This document shows, piece by piece, positions 33,227 through 41,404 of a stretch of DNA of 64,000 bases (its first letter is position 1; each line of letters starts with the position of its first letter). Source of the stretch: Blastopirellula retiformator (lineage in GTDB: Bacteria; Planctomycetota; Planctomycetia; Pirellulales; Pirellulaceae). The DNA is taken from contig NZ_SJPF01000003.1 of assembly GCF_007859755.1 (NCBI RefSeq), positions 682,001 to 746,000 of the forward strand. The letters run 5' to 3'. Position numbers and translations under genes: made by a program. The notes beneath the pieces were generated by a model. The model did not search any database. It was not told the DNA's origin and worked only from the letters and a program-made list of their open reading frames with translations.

Positions 33227-34135
33227 TTAGAAGTAACCTTCGATCTTCTTCTTTTCCATCGAGGCGCCTTGATCCTTGTCGATCGCGCGCCCCTGACGTT
33301 CCGACGTCGTGGTCAGCAACATCTCTTGGATGATGTCGGGCAGCGTGGTCGCTTCCGATTCGACGGCGCCGGTCAGCGGATAACAACCGAGCGTGCGGAA
33401 GCGGACCATCTTCTCTTCGATCTTTTCGCCTGGCTGCAGCACAAAGCGGTCGTCGTCGATCATGATCCACATGTCGTTCCGCCAGACGACCGGCCGCTTG
33501 GCCGAGTAGTAAAGGGGGACGATCGGGATCTGCTCGAGATGGATGTATTGCCAGACGTCGAGTTCGGTCCAGTTCGACAGCGGGAAAACGCGGATGCTTT
33601 CCCCTTTGTTGACCTTGGTGTTGTAGAGGTTCCAGAGCTCGGGACGTTGGTTCTTGGGGTCCCAGCGGTGGTTTTTGTCGCGGAACGAGAAGACCCGCTC
33701 TTTGGCCCGCGACTTTTCTTCGTCGCGGCGAGCGCCGCCGAACGCCGCGTCAAACTTGTACTTGTCGAGCGCCTGCTTCAGCGAGGCGGTCTTCATCAGG
33801 TCGGTATGTTTGACGCTGTCTTCAAACGGGTCGATCCCGACCTGGCGACCTTCTTCGTTGATGTGGACGATCAGGTCGAGGCCGAGTTCCTCGCGAGCGT
33901 ACGACTCGCGGAACTCGATCATCTCTTTGAATTTCCAGGTCGTGTCGACGTGCATCAGCGGGAACGGGGGCTTGGCGGGATAGAACGCCTTGAGCGCCAG
34001 TTGCACCATCACCGACGAGTCTTTGCCGATCGAATAGAGCATGACCGGATTTTCGAACTCGGCGGCGACTTCACGAATGATGTGAATGCTCTCCGCTTCC
34101 AACTGACGCAAGTGAGTGATGTTGTAGCCCGACAT
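33227..34135 (-). CDS. cysD: Sulfate adenylyltransferase small subunit
   Basis: Forms APS from ATP and sulfate with CysN. 302 residues from ATG 34135 ([23 protein letters not shown]). PP-loop SIGKDSSVM (35-43), [22 protein letters not shown] and [15 protein letters not shown] are diagnostic, as is the [12 protein letters not shown] end region. The longer open frame to 34357 runs through the promoter and is rejected. Product may serve cysteine synthesis and PAPS-dependent sulfation. Confidence 0.96.
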   Translation of the reverse strand: MSGYNITHLRQLEAESIHIIREVAAEFENPVMLYSIGKDSSVMVQLALKAFYPAKPPFPLMHVDTTWKFKEMIEFRESYAREELGLDLIVHINEEGRQVGIDPFEDSVKHTDLMKTASLKQALDKYKFDAAFGGARRDEEKSRAKERVFSFRDKNHRWDPKNQRPELWNLYNTKVNKGESIRVFPLSNWTELDVWQYIHLEQIPIVPLYYSAKRPVVWRNDMWIMIDDDRFVLQPGEKIEEKMVRFRTLGCYPLTGAVESEATTLPDIIQEMLLTTTSERQGRAIDKDQGASMEKKKIEGYF

Positions 34136-34204
34136 GCCGTAGATTGCTCGCAAGACGCTAAAATCGTCACAAAGGGAACGATCATAAATAGTTACGAATT
34201 CCGG

Positions 34205-34233
34205 ATTATAGCGCCAGACGAGGATACGAACAA
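34205..34233 (-). promoter_or_regulatory. Predicted sigma70-type promoter for cysD-cysNC
   Basis: On the - strand TTGTTC (34233-34228), a 17-base spacer and a perfect TATAAT (34210-34205) lie 70 bases before the cysD start. Confidence 0.6.
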
Positions 34234-34281
34234 TGCCGGCCGGTTGCGACTGTCGGCAGCGAAATTCGTAAATTCGGGGAA

Positions 34282-34770
34282 TTACTTGCGTTGCGTCGAT
34301 CGACCGGTCCGTGCTTCCAGGGTCAGGCTCTCCAGCTCTTCCGCTAGCTTCCGGCATTTTTCGGCCGCTGCGGTCAGACGCTCGAGTTCTTCGGTGGAAT
34401 ACTGGGAGACGGAGGGATCGGAGGCGAGGATCCTGAGGTCATGTTCGGCCTGTTTCGCCAGGCGAATCGCCCGTTCGACGGAGGGCTTGGTCGTTTGCTC
34501 GTAAATGCTGCTCGCCGGAGAACTTGCGTCGATCGCGGCCGGCGTTTTCGGTTCGGCAATTTCGCTGGCCGGCAAATCGGCGGCGAACGCCTGCGACGCA
34601 ACGCGGAACTCGGGCCCCAGCGCCGCGCGGATTTTGGCGATCTCGCTCAGGTCTTCGGCCGTGGGTTGCTCTCCCCCAGACGGTGGCGAGAGGAGCGGCT
34701 CCTGAGCCATGGTGGTGGCGAACAGCAGCGTGAAGAGGAAGACCGAGCTAATGAGTGAGGCGACGCGCAT
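34282..34770 (-). CDS. Secreted protein of unknown function
   Basis: 162 residues from ATG 34770, preceded by AAGGA. The N-terminus [23 protein letters not shown] is a clear signal peptide (about 1-22). The mature part is Ala/Glu-rich and mostly helical, with a likely coiled coil at the end ([26 protein letters not shown]). No family recognised. Ends 49 bases upstream of the cysD promoter -35, so it is probably a separate unit. Confidence 0.65.
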   Translation of the reverse strand: MRVASLISSVFLFTLLFATTMAQEPLLSPPSGGEQPTAEDLSEIAKIRAALGPEFRVASQAFAADLPASEIAEPKTPAAIDASSPASSIYEQTTKPSVERAIRLAKQAEHDLRILASDPSVSQYSTEELERLTAAAEKCRKLAEELESLTLEARTGRSTQRK

Positions 34771-34881
34771 GACGAAATCCTTCCTTGGATGATCGTGAGA
34801 GTGCGTCGATTTTACGCCGATTGGGCCAGTGGCCAAAGAGCGAAACTGCTAGCAGGGAGAAATTGGTCGCGTTCCAAAAAC

Positions 34882-34916
34882 GTGTGCCGCTGCTGGACGA
34901 GCCAGCAGTGGCACAC
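34882..34916. repeat. Half copy (b) of the CTGCTGG palindrome family
   Basis: A single near-perfect hairpin: GTGTGCCGCTGCTGG, 5-base loop, CCAGCAGTGGCACAC. Located 16 bases past the cheR stop (34933), so on the - strand it could also serve as a transcript 3' hairpin, though no T run follows. Confidence 0.75.
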
Positions 34917-34932
34917 GGCGGAAGACAAATAG

Positions 34933-35817
34933 TTAGAAGGCGCTGGCCGTGGGCTTCGTCGCGGCTACTTTGTTCGCCAGGATGAAGTCGGGGAGCTGGC
35001 GGTTCGGTTGGTAGAAGACCGAGCGGCAGTGGTGTTGCGGTTGGAAGCGTGGTCCCAGGTCCATCAGCGATTCAGACGAACCGACAAAGAAGTAGCCATT
35101 GTCGGTCAGCTGATTCGCCAGGTTCAGGTACGTTCGCTTGCGGTCTTCGGGATTGAAGTAAATGATCGCGTTGCGGCAGAAGATGATGTCGAAGCGACCG
35201 AGATGCGCGAAGCTCTGCAGCAGGTTCACTTTCTCGAACGAGACGAGCGCGCGAACTTCGTCTTTGATCCGGTGCCCGCCGTCTTGCGGCGAGAAGTACT
35301 TGCCCAGGTAGCGCGGTTCGAGTCCGCGCGACGTTTCCAGCGGCGGATAAAACCCGCGGCTGGCCCGCTCGATTGCGTCGTCCGAGATGTCGGTCGCCAG
35401 GATCGAGATGTTCCAGTTGCGATAGTCGGGCAACGTTTCCATCAGCGTCATCGCGATGCTGTACGGCTCTTGTCCGGTGCTGCAGGCGGCCGACCAGATG
35501 CGGATGCGGCGATCGTAGGCGTGTTTCGATTTTTCGTCGACCAGTTCCGGAGCCGCTTTGTGCATCAGCGCTTCAAACGGCGATTTATCGCGAAAGAAGA
35601 GCGTTTCGCGAGTCGTGATCGCGTTGATGACTTCCTTCTTCAAATCTCCCAGCGAACTGCGAGCGTGCTGCGCGAATTCGACGTAGTTGGCGCAACCTTC
35701 TCGTTTCATGAGTTCGGCCAGCCGACTCTCGATCAGGTAATCCTTCGAATTGTCGAGCGCAATCCCGCACAGGTCGTAGACCAGGCCGCAGACGGCGTCG
35801 ATGTCTTGAGGCGTCAT
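34933..35817 (-). CDS. cheR: Chemotaxis protein methyltransferase CheR
   Basis: SAM-dependent methylation of receptor glutamates. 294 residues: helical N-terminal domain (1-75) with YLIESRLAELMK, motif I IWSAACSTGQEPYSIAM (107-123), ATDISDDAIERASRG and DIIFCRNAIIYFNPEDR. Length and order are typical. Last gene of the chemosensory operon, 6 bases after cheB. No receptor gene is present in the window. Confidence 0.95.
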   Translation of the reverse strand: MTPQDIDAVCGLVYDLCGIALDNSKDYLIESRLAELMKREGCANYVEFAQHARSSLGDLKKEVINAITTRETLFFRDKSPFEALMHKAAPELVDEKSKHAYDRRIRIWSAACSTGQEPYSIAMTLMETLPDYRNWNISILATDISDDAIERASRGFYPPLETSRGLEPRYLGKYFSPQDGGHRIKDEVRALVSFEKVNLLQSFAHLGRFDIIFCRNAIIYFNPEDRKRTYLNLANQLTDNGYFFVGSSESLMDLGPRFQPQHHCRSVFYQPNRQLPDFILANKVAATKPTASAF

Positions 35818-35823
35818 ATTTCC

Positions 35824-36948
35824 CTATCCCCTACTCCGTTTGACGCAATTGACGATTTCCCGTCCAACGTCATTAAGTGGACATATCAAATCGACTAGAT
35901 TCGCTTCGACAATGCTGCGGGGCATGCCGTAGACGACCGAGCTTTCTTCATTTTGAGCGATAATGTTGGCGCCCAGACGCTTGAGCAATTGGCAACCGAT
36001 GGTGCCGTCGTCTCCCATGCCGGTCATGATGACCCCCAGCGTCGACCCGCCGTAGACCCGCGAGATCGAGCGAAACAGATAGTCGACCGAAGGTCGGCAG
36101 TTTCGTTCGTGCGGATCCTCGTTGACGTTGATGTGAGTCTTCACTCCCTTACGGATGACTTTCATCTGATGGCCGCCGGGGGCGATATAGATCGTACCGG
36201 GACCAACCTCCATGCCGTTGCTCGCTTCGACCACGTCTAACTTGCAACGACGATTGAGATCTTCGGCCAGCGACTTGGTGAACAGCGGCGGCATATGCTG
36301 GACGACGAACACGGGGACCGGAAAATCGGCCGGCAGGTTCGGCAACTGCGAAGTTAACGCAGGCGGGCCGCCGGTCGAGATCCCGATGGCGACCGATTCG
36401 ATCGGTAGGGGGAAATTCAGGTCGCGTGACGACGCCAGCGACGCGGGATGGATTGGTATAGCGGGCTCATCCGCCGGTGGAGCGGGCGCTTTGGCGGTCG
36501 CGCCGGCGGGGACCGGCCGCGGCGAATGAACGACCCGCCGCAAATAGGTCGACACCTTTTCACCTAACGTTTGGGTCAGCATCGCCGTACTTTGTTCGAC
36601 GCTAGCGCCGGCCGGCTTCAGAACGAAGTCAAACGCTCCCAACTGCAGAGCGGCCATGGTGGCTTCGGCGCCGGCGCCGGTAAAGGCGCTCAGCATGATC
36701 ACGCCAGGCGGGTTGGCGAAACGTTTCAGATCTTTCAGCACGCCCAGTCCGTCGATTGTCGGCATTTCGACGTCGAGCGTGATCAGATCGGGTTGAAAGT
36801 ACTCGATCTTCTCAAGCGCAATGCGACCGTCGGCGGCGATGCCGACCACTTCGATCTGCGGAATCTGCGCAAGGATGTCGCGAACCAACTTGCGATACAA
36901 TGCGGAGTCGTCGACAACCAATACGCGAATGCGATCTTCCTCGCTCAT
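35824..36948 (-). CDS. cheB: Chemotaxis response regulator protein-glutamate methylesterase CheB
   Basis: Removes methyl groups from receptors when phosphorylated by CheA. 374 residues: receiver domain with Asp13-Asp14 and the phospho-acceptor Asp59 (TLDVEMP), an Ala/Pro linker (about 145-175), then the esterase domain with the triad Ser191 (GISTGGP), His218 (VQHMP) and Asp314 (GMGDDG). All key residues are present. 56 bases after cheW and 6 bases before cheR. Confidence 0.96.
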   Translation of the reverse strand: MSEEDRIRVLVVDDSALYRKLVRDILAQIPQIEVVGIAADGRIALEKIEYFQPDLITLDVEMPTIDGLGVLKDLKRFANPPGVIMLSAFTGAGAEATMAALQLGAFDFVLKPAGASVEQSTAMLTQTLGEKVSTYLRRVVHSPRPVPAGATAKAPAPPADEPAIPIHPASLASSRDLNFPLPIESVAIGISTGGPPALTSQLPNLPADFPVPVFVVQHMPPLFTKSLAEDLNRRCKLDVVEASNGMEVGPGTIYIAPGGHQMKVIRKGVKTHINVNEDPHERNCRPSVDYLFRSISRVYGGSTLGVIMTGMGDDGTIGCQLLKRLGANIIAQNEESSVVYGMPRSIVEANLVDLICPLNDVGREIVNCVKRSRG

Positions 36949-37004
36949 TTTCTTCCTTCAATCCTCCCTGGTCGCATGGTGGGCGCCGACGGATCACGGA
37001 TGGG

Positions 37005-37481
37005 CTATGCCATGGCCGCGTATTCGCTCGTTTCGTTCAACATTTCGTCGATGTGCAGCAGCACGACGACATCTTCGTCACGTTGATGCACGCCGACGAA
37101 GAAGCGACCTTCGATCCCTTTCAGGTTCGCCGGCGGCGGCGTCAGGTCTTCGTCGGTCAGCGTCAGGATGTCCGACACCTTGTCGACGATGATCCCGACC
37201 GATTCGCCATGCGAATTGATAATCAGGTTGCGGCTCTCGCGGGTATGCTCGCCGTCTGGCAGATGCAGGATGTGTCGCGGTTCGACCACCGTGACGACCT
37301 CACCACGCAGATTGACGACGCCGCAGACGTAGGGAGGAGCCTGCGGAACCGGCGTACAGTCCAACTGACGATTGATCTCTTGGACGTGTGCGATCGGAAT
37401 CGCCATCAGCAATTCGCCCAGGTAAAAGGTGACGAACTGTTGCTCGCCCGAAATGACGCTTTTCTTCTCATTGCCAGACAT
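37005..37481 (-). CDS. cheW: Chemotaxis coupling protein CheW
   Basis: Adaptor linking receptors to CheA. 158 residues, a single CheW domain from about residue 13: FVTFYLGELLMAIPIAHVQEINRQ, VCGVVNLRGEVVTVV and NSHGESVGIIVDKVSDILTL. Three bases separate it from the cheA stop, so translation is probably coupled. Confidence 0.94.
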   Translation of the reverse strand: MSGNEKKSVISGEQQFVTFYLGELLMAIPIAHVQEINRQLDCTPVPQAPPYVCGVVNLRGEVVTVVEPRHILHLPDGEHTRESRNLIINSHGESVGIIVDKVSDILTLTDEDLTPPPANLKGIEGRFFVGVHQRDEDVVVLLHIDEMLNETSEYAAMA

Positions 37482-37484
37482 CGC

Positions 37485-40214
37485 TTACACTCCTGCCGTA
37501 GTCAGTTCTCGAGCACTTTCAGACCGCATCGCTTCTCGCCGAATGGTTTCGAGATCGGTCTGCGTCAACTTCGCGACCGCGGATAATAGGCGTTCGCGAT
37601 CCATTTTGATTTGGTAATCGTCGATCCCGGCTTCTTGTCCTTCGCGACGATGTTCGTCGGAAGCGAGCGAAGTCAGAGCGACGATCGGCATGGTTCCCCA
37701 TTGGCTCGAGGCGCGAACCTTGCGAGACAACTCGAAGCCGTTCATTCGCGGCATTTCGATATCGGTCACGATCAGGTCGAAATGATATTCGCCGGCCTGC
37801 AAGATTTCCCAAGCGACCTGGCCATCTTCGGCGTCGACGACCTGGAATCCCGCCTCTTCGAGGAAGCCGCGAACCTGGCGGCGGAAGAAGTCGGAGTCTT
37901 CGGCCAGCAGGACAATCGGATCGTGATCGCGAGAATCGGCCGCTTCCTTGTGATGTTGGAACCACTCGGGACGATGCTTCTCGACGATCTTGAAGATGTC
38001 GAGCAGCCGCGTCGCATGGCCGTCATGCACAAACGAGCCGCAGACGCCGATTTCGCGGAACGTCGTCGAGTCGATGTTCATCGCCACTTTTTGAATGTCT
38101 TTCAGCTTCGGCACGATCAAGCCGACTTCGTAGCCGTTGATGTCGAAGATCACGACGAACACGCTTTCGATGTCGGTCGGCGCCGGACGAGCGTTGATGT
38201 TGTTTTCCAGTCGCATGACCGGCAGCGACGAGCCGCGATACTGCAGCACTTCGAGTCCTCCGACCGAATCGATTTGATCGGTCCGGATTCGCTCGACGCG
38301 AAGTACGACGCCCATCGGAATTGCGAAGTTCTCTTGCGGATGGTTGGTGAACATCAGCAGCGATTGCGATTCTTCGCCGGCGTGCAGGTCTTCTTCGATG
38401 CGGCGGGCTTCCAGATCGCTTTGGTCGGTCAGGTCTAGTTTGGCCTCGGCGCCAATGCCAGCGACGTCCAAAATCAGCGCGATATGACCGTCACCCAGGA
38501 TCGTAGCTCCCGACAGCGACTTGCAGCTGCGCAATTGCCGTCCCAGCGGTTTGACCACGATTTCTTCAGAGTCGTGCAGCCCGTCGACCGCCAGGCCGTA
38601 ACGAGCGCGGCCCGTTTCGACGACGATGATGCTGCTGCTGTTGGCCTGGACCGATTCTTCGCAGCTGAGGTTGAGGATTTGTTTCATCCGGACGATCGGC
38701 AACAGCGAGCCGCGGAGGCGAAGCATTTCGGCGCCTTTGACGCGGGTCAGGCGTTGTTCGTCATCGGCCCGAATGCGGACCAGTTCCGATATGTTCGCTT
38801 GCGGAATGGCGAAGCGGTTGCCGCAGGTCTCGACGATCAACGATGGAATGATCGCCAGGGTGAGCGGCAGCGTGATTTGAATGTTGGTTCCTTTGCCGAT
38901 CGTCGATTCGACGTCGACGGTGCCGCCGAGCTTTTCGATGTTGCTGCGGACGACGTCCATGCCGACGCCGCGGCCGCTGACGTCGGTCAGCTTTTCAGCC
39001 GTCGAGAATCCAGCGTGGAAGATCAAGCGAACCGCATCGCGGTCATTCATCTGATCCGCTTGATCCTGCGTGATGACTCCCTTGCTGACCGCTTTCTCTC
39101 GCAAGACCGCCGGGTTGATCCCCTTGCCGTCGTCTTGGATATCGATGCGGACCTTGCCCGCCTGGTGATAGGCGCGAAGGTTGATCTTGCCGGCCGGCGG
39201 CTTGCCGGCGGCGACGCGTTGATCGGGCGTCTCGAGACCGTGATCCATCGAGTTGCGGATCAAGTGGGTCATCGGATCGCCGATCGCTTCGATGATCGAC
39301 TTGTCGACTTCCACTTCCTTGCCGTCGATTTGCAGGTTGCTTTCTTTGCCGAGTTTGGCGCCGAGATCGCGAACGACGCGGATAAAGCGGTTGAAGACCT
39401 GGCCGATCGGCTGCATGCGGGTCTGCATGACCGCGTCTTGCAGTTCGCTGGTCACCTGGTCCAGGCCCGAAGCGACCGCTTCCAGACCGGAGTCATTTTT
39501 GCTGGAGATCGCTTGCAATACCTGGTTGCGGCACAGCACCAGTTCGCCGGTCAGGTTCATCAGGCGATCGAGCACGCTGACCGGAACGCGAATGTTCGCC
39601 TCGATGTTGGTCGCTCCTTCCGAGCGATGTTCGTCGACGGCCGGTTTCGGCGCCGGCGGCGTCACCGCGGCGGGCGCTGCAGCGGCCGGAGCCGGAGTCT
39701 CGGGCTCGGCGGCCGGCGCTTGTTCGGGAGTCGGCTCGGCGACCGGCGCGGCGGCTTCGGCCGGAGTCGGTTCGACAGCGACCGGTTCAGCCACTTCCGC
39801 CACAGCGGCGGGCGCGGCCGGAGTGGGAGTGACGCCGGCGGCGATGTCGTCGAGTTGTTTGACGGCGTCGGCGATCTTTTCCTGGTCCGAGGCTTCGACG
39901 TTGTTGATCATCGAGCGGAGCTGATCGGAAGCGCGGAGCATGACGTCGATCATCGCCGAGTTCGGCACAAGCTCTAGGTTGCGGAGCTTGTTGAGGACGT
40001 TCTCGAGGCTGTGCGACAGGTCGTTGATGTTGTGCAAGCCGAGGAAGCCCGCCGCCCCTTTGATCGAATGGATCGCACGGAAGACGGTGTTGACCAGATC
40101 GACGTCAACGCTTTCGCCCGCCGCTTCGATCGCCAGTAACTGCGATTCGACGCTCGCGAGATGTTCGTTCGATTCAATCACGAACTCGGCAACTAGTTCA
40201 TTGTCTTCGTACAT
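37485..40214 (-). CDS. cheA: Hybrid chemotaxis histidine kinase CheA with C-terminal receiver
   Basis: 909 residues. HPt domain with phospho-acceptor His49 (RAIHSIKGAAGFLG); long Ala/Pro/Glu linker (about 125-200) with no recognisable P2 domain; dimerisation helices (RVPVSVLDRLMNLTGELVL); ATPase with the N box DPMTHLIRNSMDHGLE and GRGVGMDVV; a first CheW-like domain (about 455-590) and a second CheW-like region (about 620-750); then a receiver domain with Asp818 (VTDIEMPRMNG). The hybrid layout with two CheW-type modules resembles CheA of non-flagellar or alternative chemosensory systems. Preceded by the response regulator gene after 3 bases. Confidence 0.94.
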   Translation of the reverse strand: MYEDNELVAEFVIESNEHLASVESQLLAIEAAGESVDVDLVNTVFRAIHSIKGAAGFLGLHNINDLSHSLENVLNKLRNLELVPNSAMIDVMLRASDQLRSMINNVEASDQEKIADAVKQLDDIAAGVTPTPAAPAAVAEVAEPVAVEPTPAEAAAPVAEPTPEQAPAAEPETPAPAAAAPAAVTPPAPKPAVDEHRSEGATNIEANIRVPVSVLDRLMNLTGELVLCRNQVLQAISSKNDSGLEAVASGLDQVTSELQDAVMQTRMQPIGQVFNRFIRVVRDLGAKLGKESNLQIDGKEVEVDKSIIEAIGDPMTHLIRNSMDHGLETPDQRVAAGKPPAGKINLRAYHQAGKVRIDIQDDGKGINPAVLREKAVSKGVITQDQADQMNDRDAVRLIFHAGFSTAEKLTDVSGRGVGMDVVRSNIEKLGGTVDVESTIGKGTNIQITLPLTLAIIPSLIVETCGNRFAIPQANISELVRIRADDEQRLTRVKGAEMLRLRGSLLPIVRMKQILNLSCEESVQANSSSIIVVETGRARYGLAVDGLHDSEEIVVKPLGRQLRSCKSLSGATILGDGHIALILDVAGIGAEAKLDLTDQSDLEARRIEEDLHAGEESQSLLMFTNHPQENFAIPMGVVLRVERIRTDQIDSVGGLEVLQYRGSSLPVMRLENNINARPAPTDIESVFVVIFDINGYEVGLIVPKLKDIQKVAMNIDSTTFREIGVCGSFVHDGHATRLLDIFKIVEKHRPEWFQHHKEAADSRDHDPIVLLAEDSDFFRRQVRGFLEEAGFQVVDAEDGQVAWEILQAGEYHFDLIVTDIEMPRMNGFELSRKVRASSQWGTMPIVALTSLASDEHRREGQEAGIDDYQIKMDRERLLSAVAKLTQTDLETIRREAMRSESARELTTAGV

Positions 40215-40217
40215 GCT

Positions 40218-41177
40218 CTAGCTAAGCTCCTGGACCGGGTGGGACGGAAACGTCTTGGTCAATTGAGAAACTGTCGGAATCACGTCGGCGGGGGACGCGG
40301 AAGGCGTCTCGGCCGCCTCGATATCGCGAAGGAAGTCTGCGAGGTAGCGACTCAGGTGGGCCGGCGTCACGGCGCCGACGGTGTAAATCGCCTCTTGCGG
40401 GGTAATGGACAGATGTTTTTGGCGATTGAGCAGCTCTTCGACCTGTTCGTTGGTCAAAAAGCCGAACTCGACCGCGGTATCGCCAAAGCGGGTCTGCGTT
40501 TCGGTTTGGCGCTGCAGGACCTGCATCAGGTCGGCAACGCTGATGTAGCGGTGGTGGAGCGCGATTTGGCCAATCGGTTTGACGCTGCGATTGAAGGCGG
40601 CCCGAGCCAGCTCGAGCAGTTGCGGCGAAATGGCGCCTCGTTTGAGCAGGTAGTTCTCAAAGGCGCTCCATTCAAAGCCCGGCGGAAATTGCCCAGCCAC
40701 GGAGGTGTCGGAGACTGGCTCGCTCTTGTGCTTGATCTGGTAGGTCTTCTGTTCGATGCGGAGTTGCTGCGCGGCGAAAGAAGCGGCTTGATGCCAATGC
40801 GTGATCCGGTTAAATGAAGCGTCAAACGCGTCGATGATTGGCTGTAGGTCTTCGGCCGGCTTGAAGAAGCAGAACTCCGCTCCATAGCCCAGCGCCTCGA
40901 GCACGATGCTCATCTTCAGCTTGCTGGTGAACATGATCACCGCGATGCCGATGTCGAACCGCTTGATCTGCTGCACAACTTCGAGGCCGTTCATCTGCGG
41001 CATTTCGACGTCAAGCAGTACGACGCGGTAGCCGCCGTTGACCAGCGCGCCCCGCCAGCAGGTTGGGTCGTTCAGTTCGTCGGTGAAATAGTCATGACGC
41101 TTCAGCCGCGCACGCATGAGTCGCGTGATGCTGGGATCGTCATCGATATGTAGGATTCGTCGCTGGTTCGGGTCCAT
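40218..41177 (-). CDS. Response regulator with C-terminal MshEN/GspE-N-like repeats
   Basis: 319 residues. Receiver domain (about 1-125) with IDDDPS (11-16), phospho-acceptor Asp56 (LLDVEMPQMNG), Thr in MFTSK and Lys in FFKPAE. After a helical linker the C-terminus carries two or three related ~45-residue segments of the type LLKRGAISPQLLELA / PIGQIALHHRYISVADLMQVLQRQ / FGDTAVEFGFLTNEQVEELLNRQ, the pattern of GspE N-terminal (MshEN-like) domains, some of which bind cyclic di-GMP. Start: ATG 41177 has GGAG upstream; a TTG at 41189 is less likely. First gene of the chemosensory operon. Confidence 0.85.
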   Translation of the reverse strand: MDPNQRRILHIDDDPSITRLMRARLKRHDYFTDELNDPTCWRGALVNGGYRVVLLDVEMPQMNGLEVVQQIKRFDIGIAVIMFTSKLKMSIVLEALGYGAEFCFFKPAEDLQPIIDAFDASFNRITHWHQAASFAAQQLRIEQKTYQIKHKSEPVSDTSVAGQFPPGFEWSAFENYLLKRGAISPQLLELARAAFNRSVKPIGQIALHHRYISVADLMQVLQRQTETQTRFGDTAVEFGFLTNEQVEELLNRQKHLSITPQEAIYTVGAVTPAHLSRYLADFLRDIEAAETPSASPADVIPTVSQLTKTFPSHPVQELS

Positions 41178-41212
41178 GCCGTTCTCCAAGTTCTGCCCCG
41201 TTGGTAGAAACC

Positions 41213-41250
41213 GACATTGATCGCTGGTTAGGACATTGATCGCTGTTTAG
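41213..41250. repeat. Two tandem 19-bp repeats in the che operon leader
   Basis: GACATTGATCGCTGGTTAG (41213-41231) is followed directly by a copy with one change (41232-41250). The pair lies between the predicted promoter and the first gene of the che operon, in the transcribed leader. Could be a regulator site or a slippage product. Confidence 0.7.
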
Positions 41251-41261
41251 GAGGCTGCAGA

Positions 41262-41289
41262 AATATAGACCCCCTTTTTCAACTTGCAA
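41262..41289 (-). promoter_or_regulatory. Predicted promoter of the chemosensory operon
   Basis: On the - strand TTGCAA (41289-41284), a 16-base spacer and TATATT (41267-41262), 85 bases before the response regulator start. The rest of the gap up to 41404 shows a G-rich run only. Confidence 0.45.
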
Positions 41290-41404
41290 CGCAATGGATA
41301 TTTGGGGGGGGCGCGAAAGCGCGCGCAGTCGTGACGATTCGAACGACCGTGGCGGTCACGAGAAAGACCGCGAGAAAATTGATGTTGGCGGACAACCGCG
41401 AGCG

